This document shows, piece after piece, positions 6,152 through 16,774 of a stretch of DNA of 35,290 bases. The notes below the pieces were generated by a model. It was given only the letters and a program-made list of their open reading frames with translations, made no database searches and had not been told where the DNA came from. Numbering within the stretch: position 1 is the stretch's first letter; each line of letters opens with the position of its first letter. Both the position numbers and the translations under genes were made by a program. Source of the stretch: Fibrobacter sp. (lineage in GTDB: Bacteria > Fibrobacterota > Fibrobacteria > Fibrobacterales > Fibrobacteraceae); assembly GCA_017642335.1 (NCBI GenBank), contig JAGCPF010000034.1:1-35290 (forward strand), given 5' to 3'.

Positions 6152-8527
6152 TTACTTGAGGTCTGGCAGCTTGCCATTCTTGTCGGCTGTCAGTTCCTTA
6201 ACCATTAAGCCGGTACCGGTTTTTATTATGATGTTGCCCAGGAGCAAGTATGCAGGGACGCCCAGGCGAGGCGTTGCCTTCACCGAAATTATAAACTCCG
6301 TGAAAGTCCCCGACTTTGCCGCAGCGAGGTAGGTGATTGCGCGGGTGGAGATGCTGGGGTCGTTTGCTGTTTTCAGGGAGAGCGGTTCGCTTTCAACCTT
6401 GACCTTTACGGCTTGGTTCCGGTTGTTAAGCACGGCGGCAGCGATTTCTAGAGGTATTTTTCCGCTCGTTTTTTTATTTTCGACATGGAATATCACAGAA
6501 AATCCTCTGCACGGCTTTGAGAGTTTCACGCGTATTGTGGATACCTTGCCGTTGTTGAACGTGTTCAGCGCGACGAATGGTTCGGCGTACTCGACGTTGG
6601 TGCCGGTAAGCTTGACTTTCATGTTGTCAATGAGAACCGTCTGGGAAGTCCTGCTGCCCAGGAAGTCGAATTTTGAGGTGTCCAGCAGGTACATATCGTT
6701 GACGTGCGCCGGCTTCCTGATGCTCTGCCATGATGTGTAGTAGGGCCCTGTTACCGGCGTGTTCGTCTGCCATGTGGTCAAGCGAGCCGTTACCAGTGCG
6801 CCCGGGTCTCGGTACATTTTCGCAATCATTGCGGGGGGAATGTCGAGGCTCACGTTGTTTGCTGTACCTGTCGGGCTGAAGCTTGTCGAGTCGATGGTGC
6901 CGAGGGATGTGCCGAAGTAGCCGCTGCAAATGGCCAGAGAGAGCTTGTTTTGGCGACTCAGGGAAGTTCTAGAGTTGCCCCCAACGCTCAAATTGAACTT
7001 GCTGCCGACCATATTGTGCATTTTGCCGGCGACATTGTTGGCCGACATGATGGTGCCGAAGTCGTTGTAGTAGAGGTCGCTACCATAGACCTTGGCTGCA
7101 AATTCGCTGAGGGTGGTTGCCCCAGAGCCAGTGACGATGTCCCATATTTGCTTATGGGTCATTTGCATGTAGTCCTTGCCATCTTCGATGGCGCTGTCGA
7201 ACATGTCGTAGAGTATTTGCATGATGGTGCGTTCGTGGCCTTCGCCAAGTGGCTCTATCTCCTTGGTCTCCAGCGAGTATCCCCAGAATTCTGTTGGCGT
7301 TGTAGAACCATTGTTGGCGTCGTAATTGGCGTCGTTGACGTACGGGTAGTTCGAGAGGTTGTAATACTGGCTTACCATGATTGCAAAAACGGTGGGCCAG
7401 GATTCGCCCCAGGCGAGGCGGATGCCGGTGCTTTTATTGTTTTTGACTTCAATCAGGTCGGTGCGACTGGAGTGGCTACCGCCCGGGGAATTAGCGATGC
7501 CGTAGTGATTCTGGATGAGGTGGCCGAACTCATGCAGCATGATGTCCCAGGCGAGGTATGCTGTTTTGTAGATGTTCAGAGAATTGTTGGTAGAGGAATA
7601 GTAGCTGGTTTGGTCTCTGTCGCTTCTGTCGTTGGGATATACCACGGGGATGTTGCTTTGATTGAATGTGCTACCACCCATTTCTCTCGCGTACTTGTTG
7701 CCAAAGTACAAAGCCTGGGTTATCTCGAATGCGTGCCTGATAGTGTCGAATTCTGCATTCTGCAGGCCATCGTTGATGCTAATGTTGCGGATGCCTGTTG
7801 TGCTCGTGATGGTTTCCGCAAAATTGTATGGGTTAGTGTTTAGCGCGGGCATGACCTTGATGTACTGGGTCTCTGTGTAGTATACCAGTAGTAAATTCTC
7901 GGAGGTGCTGGGAAGCGATGTAATGAAGTTGCCGCTCTCGTTGGTATAGCCCGAAGCGAGTATGCTTCCGGTTCTGTAAGAGATCACTTCGCACTTACAG
8001 CCGATTAACGGGTGAGATGTGCCTTGGAAGTCTTTCCACGTAAAGTGCATTCTGTTGATTCGTCTGGCGAGGGGCTCGCGTGTAGCTTTACGCGTTGAGA
8101 TGTTTGCCGTTACTGGAATTTTGACACCCTGCTTGATGGCGATTTCCTTGATGAAGTCGGCCTGGCTGAGGTCGCCGCTCATGCGCACCAGTTCGGCACT
8201 TTCGTAGGAGGCGGCACTAAGATAGACGCCCTTCTGGCCTTTGACTGCAAAAATGTGGGCGTCGAAGACGGATTTGTCATCGAACATGAACTGGATGGAA
8301 ATGTCGCCCCGTTCGCCGGTAAGGGCGAGGGAAAGTTCCACCGAGTCCTTGGCGCCTTTTTTGATAGTCTTGTTCAGCTTTAGGTCGTTCTCCTTGATAG
8401 TGCAGCTTTGCACTACCGATCCCTCGGCCAGTAGTATTTTGATGTCCATGCTGCTGGCGTTGGTGTACGCTGTGGAGTTGACCAGGACTTCGTAATGGTC
8501 CAATAAAATGTTTTCGGATTTAGCCAT
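6152..8527 (-). CDS. multidomain zinc metallopeptidase (HEFGH), no visible signal peptide
   Basis: 791 residues. The zinc-binding motif is MLHEFGHLIQNHYG with His332, Glu333 and His336; WGESWP supplies a candidate third ligand, Glu375, about 39 residues later, as in gluzincin-type enzymes. Upstream are a beta-rich N-terminal part (about 1-110) and a segment resembling a carboxypeptidase-regulatory-like domain (LIGCKCEVISYRTGSILASGYTN, about 180-215); downstream about 290 beta-rich residues could be adhesive or Ig-like. The N-terminus MAKSENILLDHYEV has no signal peptide or lipobox, odd for a protein built like an extracellular protease. The start is supported by AAGGA upstream. The ~450 bp before it are very AT-rich, and the Asn/Ser/Tyr/Thr-rich composition differs from neighbouring housekeeping proteins, so acquisition by transfer is possible. 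Substrate unknown. Confidence 0.75.
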   Translation of the reverse strand: MAKSENILLDHYEVLVNSTAYTNASSMDIKILLAEGSVVQSCTIKENDLKLNKTIKKGAKDSVELSLALTGERGDISIQFMFDDKSVFDAHIFAVKGQKGVYLSAASYESAELVRMSGDLSQADFIKEIAIKQGVKIPVTANISTRKATREPLARRINRMHFTWKDFQGTSHPLIGCKCEVISYRTGSILASGYTNESGNFITSLPSTSENLLLVYYTETQYIKVMPALNTNPYNFAETITSTTGIRNISINDGLQNAEFDTIRHAFEITQALYFGNKYAREMGGSTFNQSNIPVVYPNDRSDRDQTSYYSSTNNSLNIYKTAYLAWDIMLHEFGHLIQNHYGIANSPGGSHSSRTDLIEVKNNKSTGIRLAWGESWPTVFAIMVSQYYNLSNYPYVNDANYDANNGSTTPTEFWGYSLETKEIEPLGEGHERTIMQILYDMFDSAIEDGKDYMQMTHKQIWDIVTGSGATTLSEFAAKVYGSDLYYNDFGTIMSANNVAGKMHNMVGSKFNLSVGGNSRTSLSRQNKLSLAICSGYFGTSLGTIDSTSFSPTGTANNVSLDIPPAMIAKMYRDPGALVTARLTTWQTNTPVTGPYYTSWQSIRKPAHVNDMYLLDTSKFDFLGSRTSQTVLIDNMKVKLTGTNVEYAEPFVALNTFNNGKVSTIRVKLSKPCRGFSVIFHVENKKTSGKIPLEIAAAVLNNRNQAVKVKVESEPLSLKTANDPSISTRAITYLAAAKSGTFTEFIISVKATPRLGVPAYLLLGNIIIKTGTGLMVKELTADKNGKLPDLK

Positions 8528-8977
8528 TGTTATTCCTTATGTGATAGTTGTGAATGTGGGTTTGTAAAAATCTTTTTTTGGTTTAGGTTTGGAAACTAAT
8601 TGGATGTTTTGTTTGTTTTGCCATTTTTTTAATAAGTATAATGAGTTTGTAGTATAATTATAAATAAAACGTTGTATCTTAAATTTGTTGGTAATGTAAA
8701 TTTTTTTACAATAACAACGTTGTCTATTTAGATAAATTTGTGTGTAACTGATTGCAAATTGTGTGACAATGTTTTGATTTTGTAATACAAATAGAATACG
8801 CTGTTGTGATAATGCTTTTTTATCAATATGTTTTGGGGGAATGCGTACAATTTACAATTAAGGTGGTCCAGTCGGACCATTCCAGCCATTTCCGATTTTG
8901 CGGCGTTTTGACCGTTTTCAGGAAATTGTTCGGGTTGACCTGGCTGAGCGCCCTTGTTGATATGCTCAAATGTTTAC
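8528..8977. other. AT-rich gene-free region with palindromes
   Basis: About 450 bases with no convincing gene; its first ~300 bases are far richer in A/T than the rest of the window. It holds the promoter region of the metallopeptidase gene (reverse) and of uvrA (forward). AACGTTGT occurs at 8668-8675 and again at 8716-8723, the second inside the perfect palindrome ACAACGTTGT (8714-8723). Between them TGTAAA (8695-8700) pairs with TTTACA (8705-8710). These symmetric sites could bind a regulator; low melting alone could explain the rest. Confidence 0.5.
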
Positions 8978-8983
8978 TATATT
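8978..8983 (+). promoter_or_regulatory. TATATT -10-like element, 6 nt before uvrA ATG
   Basis: TATATT with a possible -35 (TTGTTG, 8954-8959, 18-base spacing). The ATG follows after exactly six bases; the GAGG in between is too close to the ATG to work as a normal ribosome binding site. This suggests a leaderless uvrA mRNA. Confidence 0.5.
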
Positions 8984-8989
8984 TGAGGC

Positions 8990-11900
8990 ATGACCAAGTC
9001 TATCGAGATACGCGACGCGCACGAGCACAACCTACGCCATGTGAACCTTTCTATTCCCCGCGATTCCATCGTGGTGGTGACCGGCGTTTCCGGTTCGGGC
9101 AAGTCGAGTCTCGCATTCGATACGGTGTTCCAGGAAGGCCAGAGGCGTTTCGTGGAGTCGCTCTCGGCGTATGCGCGCCAGTTTATCGGCCGCATGAAGC
9201 ACCCCGAGGTGGAGAGCGTGCGCGGCATCTCGCCGACGATTTCGATTGACCAGAAGACGGTGAACCGCAACCCGCGTTCTACGGTGGGTACGGTGGTCGA
9301 GATTTTGGACCATTACCGCTTGCTCTTTGCGCGCTTGGGTGTGCCGCATTGCCCTGATTGCGGGCGCGTGATCCAGGCGCAGACGGTGGACCAGATTGTC
9401 GATAATTTGTATGTGAGCGACGAGGGAAAGCAGATTACGGTGATGGCGCCGATTGTGCAGGAGCGCAAGGGCGAATACCGCAAGGAACTGGCCGAACTCA
9501 AGGAAAACGGGTTTGTGCGTGCCCGCGTGGACGGCACGATTTATCGCCTGGAAGATGTTCCGGCTCTCGTGCGTTACGAGAAGCACACGATTGAAGCGGT
9601 GATTGACCGCTTGACGCTCGAACGCAAGAACATGAGCCGTTTGCGCGAGGCTCTGGAAGGCGCACTGAAGCTGACCGACGGGAAGTTGGTGAGCTTTTTG
9701 CTGTCGGCGGGCAGTTCGGGTAAAGACGGTGCTGGGAATGCTGGTGCCGGAAATGCGCCGGCGAAGGAAGAGTATCGTTTGCAGGGTACATTACTCGCCT
9801 GCCCCAAGTGCGGCATCTCCATCCCGGAACTGGAACCGCGATTCTTCAGCTTTAACGACCCGAAGGGCCGCTGCCCCGCGTGCAAGGGCATGGGTGAAAG
9901 TTACAAGTTCGATTTGGACTTGATTATCCCGGACAAGACGAAGTCTATCAAGGAAGGCTGCATCGCGACCATCAAGAAGGACGACGGCACGCTGATTTTC
10001 AGCGACTTCGGGCGCCGCAACTTGCGCAACATTGCGAACGAAATGCATTTTTCGCTCGATACGCCGTGGAATAAACTCAAGAAGGCGCAGCAGGATGCCG
10101 TACTGTACGGCACACCGAGCGAATCGGAACGCGGGATTATCCCCATCATGCAGGAACTGTGGGACATGTGGCACATTTACCACTTCCGCAAGTACATGCA
10201 GATTGGCGTTTGCCCCGAATGCCACGGCACGCGCATTAACCGCACGGCGAATGCGGTCACGTTCCATGGGCATAACCTGACCGAGATGACGGAATGGTCC
10301 GTCGAGAAATCGGTGGAGTTTTTCAACAAGCTCGACTTGTCCGAAAAGGAAAAGCGAATCGGCAAGGAAATTCTGAAAGAGATTCGCGGACGACTTTCTT
10401 TCTTGAATGCGGTGGGGCTTGGCTACCTGAATATCAACCGCAAGGCGTCCACATTGAGCGGCGGCGAAGCGCAGCGTATAAGGCTTGCGAGTGCCGTGGG
10501 CGCTGGCTTGCAGGGCGTGCTTTACGTGCTCGACGAACCGAGCATCGGGCTTCACCCCCGCGATAACGATAAGCTGCTCGGAATGCTGGAACATTTGCGC
10601 GCGCAGGGCAACTCCCTGATTATCGTGGAACACGACGAAGATACCATGCGCCATGCGGACTGCGTGATTGACGTGGGGCCGGGTGCTGGCGTGGAAGGCG
10701 GCCGCGTGATTGCGGCAGGGACCGTCGAGGAACTCGAGAAGAACAAGGCTTCACTGACGGGTGCGTACTTGAGTGGCCGAAAGGCAATCGAGATTCCCGA
10801 GAAGCGCAAGAAGATTGACAAGAATACGCCGAAACTCAAGATTTGCGGTGCGGCGGAAAACAACCTGAAGAATATCGATGTTGAAATTCCGCTCGATGGT
10901 GCTTTGACGGTGGTGACGGGTGTTTCGGGCTCCGGCAAGAGCACGCTGATTAACCAGATTCTGCGTCGCGAATTGGCCCGCGTATTCTATAACGCCGAAG
11001 AACCGGTCGGAAAGTTTGACCACTTGGAAGGTCTCGAGAATATCGACAAGGTGATTGAAATCGACCAGACGCCGATTGGCCGCACGCCGCGAAGCAATCC
11101 GGCGACTTACACCAAGATTTGGGACGATGTGCGCGACCTTTTCGCGAGCATGGAAGAAAGCAAGATTCGCGGTTACAGCAAGAGCCGTTTCAGCTTCAAC
11201 GTGAAGGGCGGCCGCTGCGATGCGTGCGAAGGCGCGGGCGTGAAAATCGTCGATATGCATATTTTGCCGAGCGTGCAGGTGACTTGCGAAGTCTGCGGCG
11301 GCAAGCGCTTTAACGATGCGACACGCGAAGTTTATTTCAAGGGCAAGAACGTCTCCGAAATTCTCGACATGAGCATTGCCGATGCGGCGGAATTCTTCAA
11401 GGACATTCCGAAGATTGCACAGCCGCTGAACCTGCTCGTGGAAGTGGGCCTCGGCTACCTTACTTTGGGCCAGCCTTCGACAACGTTGAGCGGGGGAGAG
11501 GCGCAGCGCATCAAGATTGCTTCTGAGTTGCGTCGCCCGGGTACCGGCAAGACGCTTTACCTGCTCGACGAACCGACGACGGGCTTGCACTTTGAAGATA
11601 TACGCAAGCTCATGGATTGCCTGAATCGCCTGCGCAGTCTCGGCAACAGCGTCGTGATTATCGAGCACAATCTGGACGTAATCAAGTGTGCCGACTGGAT
11701 TATCGACTTGGGCCCGGATGCGGGTATTCACGGCGGTCGCGTGATTGCGACGGGTACGCCCGAACAGATTGCGAAGAGCAAGAAGTCCGAAACGGGCCGC
11801 TATCTCGCGCCGGTACTCGCGAAAAAGCATGGCGAGAACAAACATTTTGACCGCACGCTCAAGGGCGGCGAAGACCTCTCGCTCGATATCGAGGTGCATG

Positions 11901-14326
11901 GCGCCCGCAAGCATAACCTGAAGAACATTGACGTGACGATCCCGCGCCACAAGCTCACAGTGGTCACGGGTGTTTCGGGTTCCGGCAAGTCGAGCCTCGC
12001 GTTCCATACGCTATTTAGCGAAGGCCAGCGCCGCTTTGTCGAGACGTTGAGCACGTATGCACGCCGCTTCCTCGGACGCCCTGACCACGGGAGCATCGAT
12101 TCCATTTCGGGCCTCGCACCGGCGATTGCGATTGACCAGAAGAGTGCGAGCAAGAGCCCGCGCAGTACGGTCGCGACCCTCACAGAAATTTACGATTACT
12201 TCCGCATTTTATGGGCGAGGGTCGGGACCCCGCATTGCTTGAAATGCGGGAAGCCCGTGGCTTCGTACAGCGCGGGCGATCTGATGCAGCATGCCTTTGA
12301 CCGCGACTTGAACAAGATGGTCACTGTACTAGCTCCGTTTGAAATCAAGGACGTACTGAAGCTTTCCAAGATTCTTACCGAGAAGGGCTACCGCAAGGTT
12401 TATATGGGCGACAAACTCGTGGATCTTCCGCTGCCGAAAATCCCGACTCGCGAAAAGCAGTTGCTTGCCGTCGTTGATTCCGTGGTCGTGAAGGAAGAAA
12501 ATCGTGCCCGCCTGGTGGAAGCGTTTGAACGTGCCTACCGTGACGGCAACGGAATCCTCTATGTGGAAAGTGAAACCGGCTCAGGTGCGAAAGACGGTGC
12601 CAGTAAGAAAAATCGCATCGCCTGTTCCGAGAAGCCGGGCTGCCCGGATTGTGGCTGGTACATGGATGCGGCGCTGAATCCCAAATATTTCAGTTTCAAC
12701 ACGCATTGGGGCGCCTGTGAATCTTGCCTTGGCCTCGGTCACGATTACGATGGCAATGTTTGCCCGGACTGCCATGGAGAACGTTTGAAGCCTGAGTACC
12801 TTGCGGTGCGCATCGGCGACAAGAACATCATGGACGTGAACCACATGAGCATTTCGGAAGCGCTTGAATGGTTCAGTCGCGTGAATTTCAAGGGCGAGAA
12901 AAATGCTGAAGGAAAGATGACCATCGCAGAGCCCCTGCTCCGTGAAATTGTCGGCCGTTTGAACTTCCTCAAGAGTGTGGGCCTCGGCTATATCGGCCTT
13001 GACCGCGCCGGCGACACGCTTAGCGGTGGCGAATCCCAGAGAATCCGCCTTGCAAGTCAGATCGGTAGCGGCCTCGAAGGCGTGCTCTACGTGCTTGACG
13101 AGCCCACGGTGGGCCTGCACGAAAGCGATACGGCCATGTTGCTCGATACGCTTTACCGCCTGCGCGACCTCGGCAATACGCTTGTGGTCGTCGAACACGA
13201 CATGAAGATGATGCAGGCTGCCGACCACATTATCGATATGGGCCCGGCGGCGGGCGAGTTCGGTGGCGAGGTCGTCGCCGAGGGTACGCCTGCACAGCTT
13301 TCCAAGCCTTACGCATTGCAACAGTTCCCGCGTAGCGAGACGGTCAAGTATCTTACGCGCACCATCCCGATGACGAACGAGATTGCCGCTATCCCGATTA
13401 CGGATTCTACCGAGTTCTACGAGTTCGAAAAACTCAAGCACAACAACTTGAAGAATTTGTCTGTAAAGTTCCCGAAAGGTGCGATTAGCGTGGTCTGCGG
13501 TGTTTCAGGCTCGGGCAAAAGTTCCATGATCATGGATGAAGTATTTCCGCGCTTGCAGAAAAAGTTCCAGGCCCGTGGTCGCAAGAAAAAGTCCGGCGAA
13601 GTGTTGCTGGTGGACCAGAGCCCGATTTCGGGGACGCCTCGCAGCACGCCCGCCAGTTTCACTGGCGTGCTCGACGATATTCGTCGCCTCTTCGCCAAGT
13701 TGCCGCAATCCAAAATCAAGGGATTCGACTACGGCCGCTTCAGCTACAACTTGGCTCGAGGCCGCTGCGAGGCCTGCGAAGGGCGCGGCGCCATCTCGGT
13801 GGAAATGCATTTCCTTTCGGACATCTGGGAACCTTGTGAAGTCTGTGGTGGCAAACGTTATAACCAGGAAACGCTTACCGTCACTTTCAAGGGCAAGAAC
13901 ATTGCCGACGTGCTAGACATGCGCGTGGTGGATGCTTGCGAGTTCTTCAAGGACCAGCCCAAGATTCTCCCGAAGCTCGAGTGCCTGCGTGACGTGGGCC
14001 TTCCGTACGTGAAGCTCGGTCAACCTGTGACTACGCTCTCCGGTGGCGAATCGCAACGCCTCAAACTGGCTGCGGAACTTGCCAAGCGTCCTGCGACTGA
14101 AATGGTCTACCTGCTCGACGAACCGACGACTGGACTCCACCTCAAGGATATCCAGACGCTTTGGAACCAGCTCCGCAGGCTTTCGGCTCGCGGCGACACG
14201 GTTATTATCATCGAACACCACCCCGATATCATCCGTCTGGCCGATTGGAAGGTGGAACTTGGCCCTGTTGGGGGCGCCGAAGGGGGATATTTGCTCAAAA
14301 TGGGAGCAAATGGAACCCTTTTGTAA
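8990..14326 (+). CDS. uvrA: tandem-fused (double-length) UvrA, excinuclease ABC subunit A
   Basis: 1778 residues, almost twice the usual ~940. UvrA is the damage-recognising ATPase of nucleotide excision repair. This protein holds two complete UvrA modules in one chain: four Walker A motifs GVSGSGKS at about residues 32, 644, 994 and 1504; four ABC signatures (two [27 protein letters not shown]), each followed by a DEPS/DEPT Walker B; and four CxxC..CxxC zinc modules (CPKC/CPAC, CDAC/CEVC, CPDC/CESC, CEAC/CEVC). The junction is near residue 955. Both halves carry a short low-complexity insert with KDGA before the first zinc module. All visible ATPase motifs are intact, so neither half looks degenerate. 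Double UvrA is known in Chlamydiae. A single chain could replace the UvrA2 dimer; inference. Confidence 0.95.
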   Translation: MTKSIEIRDAHEHNLRHVNLSIPRDSIVVVTGVSGSGKSSLAFDTVFQEGQRRFVESLSAYARQFIGRMKHPEVESVRGISPTISIDQKTVNRNPRSTVGTVVEILDHYRLLFARLGVPHCPDCGRVIQAQTVDQIVDNLYVSDEGKQITVMAPIVQERKGEYRKELAELKENGFVRARVDGTIYRLEDVPALVRYEKHTIEAVIDRLTLERKNMSRLREALEGALKLTDGKLVSFLLSAGSSGKDGAGNAGAGNAPAKEEYRLQGTLLACPKCGISIPELEPRFFSFNDPKGRCPACKGMGESYKFDLDLIIPDKTKSIKEGCIATIKKDDGTLIFSDFGRRNLRNIANEMHFSLDTPWNKLKKAQQDAVLYGTPSESERGIIPIMQELWDMWHIYHFRKYMQIGVCPECHGTRINRTANAVTFHGHNLTEMTEWSVEKSVEFFNKLDLSEKEKRIGKEILKEIRGRLSFLNAVGLGYLNINRKASTLSGGEAQRIRLASAVGAGLQGVLYVLDEPSIGLHPRDNDKLLGMLEHLRAQGNSLIIVEHDEDTMRHADCVIDVGPGAGVEGGRVIAAGTVEELEKNKASLTGAYLSGRKAIEIPEKRKKIDKNTPKLKICGAAENNLKNIDVEIPLDGALTVVTGVSGSGKSTLINQILRRELARVFYNAEEPVGKFDHLEGLENIDKVIEIDQTPIGRTPRSNPATYTKIWDDVRDLFASMEESKIRGYSKSRFSFNVKGGRCDACEGAGVKIVDMHILPSVQVTCEVCGGKRFNDATREVYFKGKNVSEILDMSIADAAEFFKDIPKIAQPLNLLVEVGLGYLTLGQPSTTLSGGEAQRIKIASELRRPGTGKTLYLLDEPTTGLHFEDIRKLMDCLNRLRSLGNSVVIIEHNLDVIKCADWIIDLGPDAGIHGGRVIATGTPEQIAKSKKSETGRYLAPVLAKKHGENKHFDRTLKGGEDLSLDIEVHGARKHNLKNIDVTIPRHKLTVVTGVSGSGKSSLAFHTLFSEGQRRFVETLSTYARRFLGRPDHGSIDSISGLAPAIAIDQKSASKSPRSTVATLTEIYDYFRILWARVGTPHCLKCGKPVASYSAGDLMQHAFDRDLNKMVTVLAPFEIKDVLKLSKILTEKGYRKVYMGDKLVDLPLPKIPTREKQLLAVVDSVVVKEENRARLVEAFERAYRDGNGILYVESETGSGAKDGASKKNRIACSEKPGCPDCGWYMDAALNPKYFSFNTHWGACESCLGLGHDYDGNVCPDCHGERLKPEYLAVRIGDKNIMDVNHMSISEALEWFSRVNFKGEKNAEGKMTIAEPLLREIVGRLNFLKSVGLGYIGLDRAGDTLSGGESQRIRLASQIGSGLEGVLYVLDEPTVGLHESDTAMLLDTLYRLRDLGNTLVVVEHDMKMMQAADHIIDMGPAAGEFGGEVVAEGTPAQLSKPYALQQFPRSETVKYLTRTIPMTNEIAAIPITDSTEFYEFEKLKHNNLKNLSVKFPKGAISVVCGVSGSGKSSMIMDEVFPRLQKKFQARGRKKKSGEVLLVDQSPISGTPRSTPASFTGVLDDIRRLFAKLPQSKIKGFDYGRFSYNLARGRCEACEGRGAISVEMHFLSDIWEPCEVCGGKRYNQETLTVTFKGKNIADVLDMRVVDACEFFKDQPKILPKLECLRDVGLPYVKLGQPVTTLSGGESQRLKLAAELAKRPATEMVYLLDEPTTGLHLKDIQTLWNQLRRLSARGDTVIIIEHHPDIIRLADWKVELGPVGGAEGGYLLKMGANGTLL

Positions 14327-14344
14327 ATTTGTTGTAAGCAAAAA

Positions 14345-14350
14345 TATATC
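14345..14350 (+). promoter_or_regulatory. TATATC -10-like element for the 14381 operon
   Basis: TATATC with TTGTAA (14321-14326) 18 bases upstream, just beyond the uvrA stop. The leader of about 24 nt contains AAAGGAG, which fixes the start at 14381 rather than the in-frame ATG at 14354. Confidence 0.5.
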
Positions 14351-14380
14351 TTTATGCCGAAAGACCACAAAGGAGTTTTT

Positions 14381-16774
14381 ATGCGCTTCCTTCATTTGTT
14401 TGCGTTGCTTTTAGTTGTACCCGCATTTCTTTTTGCTGCGGGCGATAACAACTATAAGATCACATTGGACAAGTTCAAGGTCGGCGCCAAGATGGAACAG
14501 TCTGCCGACAAGATTATTGAAGTCGAGCAGGGTACTCTTTCTATTCAGCCGGGATTCCCCTTGAGGGAAAATTCGATATACCTCCGCCAAAAGAAGGGGT
14601 CGAAGGAATACAAGTGGTTCGTGGGAACAATCAATCCCGAAAGCTATGTGAAGGCCCATGCTTTCAGTCTTTCCGAGAACAAGTTGAAGGTCGGTGAAGT
14701 CGTGTTGATGCGCTTTTACGCAGCTTCGAATGCCAAGGCGTTCCAAGACGAAACCGATATCTATTTTGACAAGGAGTACATCTATTCTACGCGCCTGCCC
14801 AAACTGTTCTTCTACAAGAATGGCCGCTGGCAAATTTTGAAAGAAAGCACTGCGCCTTCGATTATAGAGCTGAATTGGGCCGATAACAAGGTAGATATTG
14901 TCTCGGAAGAGCTTACCTTCAAGAAGGGTGTGCGTTATGTGCATCCGGTCGACCCGGGTCTTTACACCTTTATCTTCATGAAGAACGATTGTATGCCTTA
15001 TGCGGAAATGGTTTCGGTCAAATCCGCTTCGGTCCAAAGCATTTCTCCGAGACTTGTGCCCGTAGCTGTTTCTAACGGGGCCGCTCCGAAGCTGTCCGTG
15101 AACATGCAGATGTTGGCTGCTACACCGAATCTTCAGGAGACCGAGGAACTTTACGACCGCTTCACAGCAGAAACGCAAGGAAGTGCGGTCTCTGCGGACT
15201 CGTCCGATTTTTACAAGATTTATCCGAGGCAGATGAGTGCATCCGCGTTCATGACATCGCCGTCTTCCTTGGAATACCGCAACTACGTTGCCCGCTACAC
15301 GTCGAAGCGCAACGAGGCCTATGGCATGTGGAAGAAGGGACAGAATGCAGAACTTGTTGCGCTGGAAACAGCGTTCAGGCACAAGTTCGATAGCTTGCAG
15401 GCATTGCCCAGCCGCATGTATGTCTGGCCGAATACCGTTAACCCGGTTTACCCGATTGTCATACCTGAATACTCTGCGGACTTGAGCCCTGCTGCAGTGC
15501 AGATGCCGACTCAGCCGGAGGAACCGACTCCGCTTCAAGAACCGACTGCACCGCAAGAACCTGTAACTCAAGAAGGTGCTGCGGCGACCGCACCGGAAGT
15601 GGCTCCTCAGCCGGAGGCCCCCCAGATCCCGGCTGAAAAAATCGAGCTTATTATTGGCCATCCTGGCGACCGCTACGATTTCAGGTGGACCGGCAAGGCC
15701 CTGGGGCTCGATGCCGAAAACTTGATAGCCTTGATCCGTGCGGGCAAGGTGAACATGATTGTCTCGCTGCAGAACGACAAGCCGGTCTGGGTATACCAGA
15801 ACGGGGCCGTCACCAGCCGCCACCACTATCGCTACGTGAAGATGGAATTCGTGTTCGACGGGCAGACCTTCCCTGGCGAGGGTGATTTTATCTTGCCTAA
15901 CTACATTCTGAGGCAACCCGAAGTTCAGGACTGGCTGCATCCGAAGCCTGTCGAGTCTTCCTCGTCTGCTCCGCAGCCGGCGTCCTCTTCTTCTTTGTCT
16001 TCTTCCTCTGTTCCTGAACTGGTTGTCATCCCTCCGTCCTCGTCTTCTTTGGTGGGTGATCCCCGCATTATCAAGGATGCCTTCCATGGCGATGTGGTGA
16101 TGATCGATTCCGGTTCGTTCCGCTATAAGGGCCATGTGGTGGCCATGTCTCCGTTTGCCATCCATGCAACGGAAGTGACGCAGAAATTCTTTGCCGAGGT
16201 GATGCTCCGCAAGAAGGATACCTTGGAACGTGTCGAGGATCGCTCCAAATACAAGGGCGACATGAAGCCGGTCCACAATATCACGTGGACGGATGCGAAG
16301 GCTTTCTGTGAATATTTGGGCGGCGACCTGCCTAGCGAGGCCCAGTGGGAATTCGCCGGTCGCGCCGACAACAACGAAGGTGCCCTCTGGGTGCTCGACG
16401 ATGTCCCGAATCCAGGGAACTATGCGGTTTACAAGAACAACTCGTACAAGCTGGGCAAGAAAGATCCTGGTTATGGGCCGCAGCCTGTGGCTAGCAAGAA
16501 GCCCAATGCCTGGGGACTTTACGACATGTCGGGTAACGTGGCTGAATGGACCCGTGACAGGCATTTCCCGATAGCGTTCTGGATGGAAAAGTCCAATCCG
16601 TCGGGTTCGATGTTTGGGTTCCTGAAAGTGTTCAAGGGTGGTTGCTGGAAGGATTCCGAAAAGGATATAAACCTGGTTGAAACCGATGACGAGGATCCAC
16701 GCTACTGGTCCGATGGAATCGGCTTCCGTTGTATGTTCCCGCAAAAGGCAATCCAGAAAAAAGATGGAAAGTAA
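14381..16774 (+). CDS. exported protein with C-terminal FGE-sulfatase (SUMF1-like) domain
   Basis: 797 residues. The start at 14381 follows AAAGGAG and gives a classical signal peptide (MRFLHLFALLLVVPAFLFAA). The first ~520 residues are beta-rich and unassigned, with a Pro/Glu/Gln-rich stretch near 385-415. A poly-Ser linker (about 525-560) leads to an FGE-sulfatase-type domain: MIDSGSFRYKG, IHATEVTQKFFAEVM, PVHNITWTDAKAFCEYLGG, LPSEAQWEFAGRA, GLYDMSGNVAEWTRD, FKGGCWKD, IGFRC. The fold is convincing, but the paired active-site Cys of true formylglycine-generating enzymes are not evident, so it is more likely a structural or ligand-binding relative, as in many Fibrobacter surface proteins. It overlaps the next gene by 11 bases. 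Confidence 0.82.
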   Translation: MRFLHLFALLLVVPAFLFAAGDNNYKITLDKFKVGAKMEQSADKIIEVEQGTLSIQPGFPLRENSIYLRQKKGSKEYKWFVGTINPESYVKAHAFSLSENKLKVGEVVLMRFYAASNAKAFQDETDIYFDKEYIYSTRLPKLFFYKNGRWQILKESTAPSIIELNWADNKVDIVSEELTFKKGVRYVHPVDPGLYTFIFMKNDCMPYAEMVSVKSASVQSISPRLVPVAVSNGAAPKLSVNMQMLAATPNLQETEELYDRFTAETQGSAVSADSSDFYKIYPRQMSASAFMTSPSSLEYRNYVARYTSKRNEAYGMWKKGQNAELVALETAFRHKFDSLQALPSRMYVWPNTVNPVYPIVIPEYSADLSPAAVQMPTQPEEPTPLQEPTAPQEPVTQEGAAATAPEVAPQPEAPQIPAEKIELIIGHPGDRYDFRWTGKALGLDAENLIALIRAGKVNMIVSLQNDKPVWVYQNGAVTSRHHYRYVKMEFVFDGQTFPGEGDFILPNYILRQPEVQDWLHPKPVESSSSAPQPASSSSLSSSSVPELVVIPPSSSSLVGDPRIIKDAFHGDVVMIDSGSFRYKGHVVAMSPFAIHATEVTQKFFAEVMLRKKDTLERVEDRSKYKGDMKPVHNITWTDAKAFCEYLGGDLPSEAQWEFAGRADNNEGALWVLDDVPNPGNYAVYKNNSYKLGKKDPGYGPQPVASKKPNAWGLYDMSGNVAEWTRDRHFPIAFWMEKSNPSGSMFGFLKVFKGGCWKDSEKDINLVETDDEDPRYWSDGIGFRCMFPQKAIQKKDGK

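Noticed and set aside
8806..9249. 147-codon frame across the uvrA start
   Set aside because: Begins in AT-rich spacer and continues as an out-of-frame reading of uvrA.
10751..12007. 418-codon open frame antisense to uvrA
   Set aside because: Overlaps unmistakable ABC ATPase motifs on the + strand; no recognisable protein.
14290..14310. TTTGCTC/GAGCAAA hairpin at the end of uvrA as a terminator
   Set aside because: It lies within the last codons and has no proper T-run; the next promoter-like element follows closely, so evidence is too weak to list.
15960..16050. TCTTCC-rich stretch as a regulatory repeat
   Set aside because: It is the coding sequence of a poly-Ser linker.
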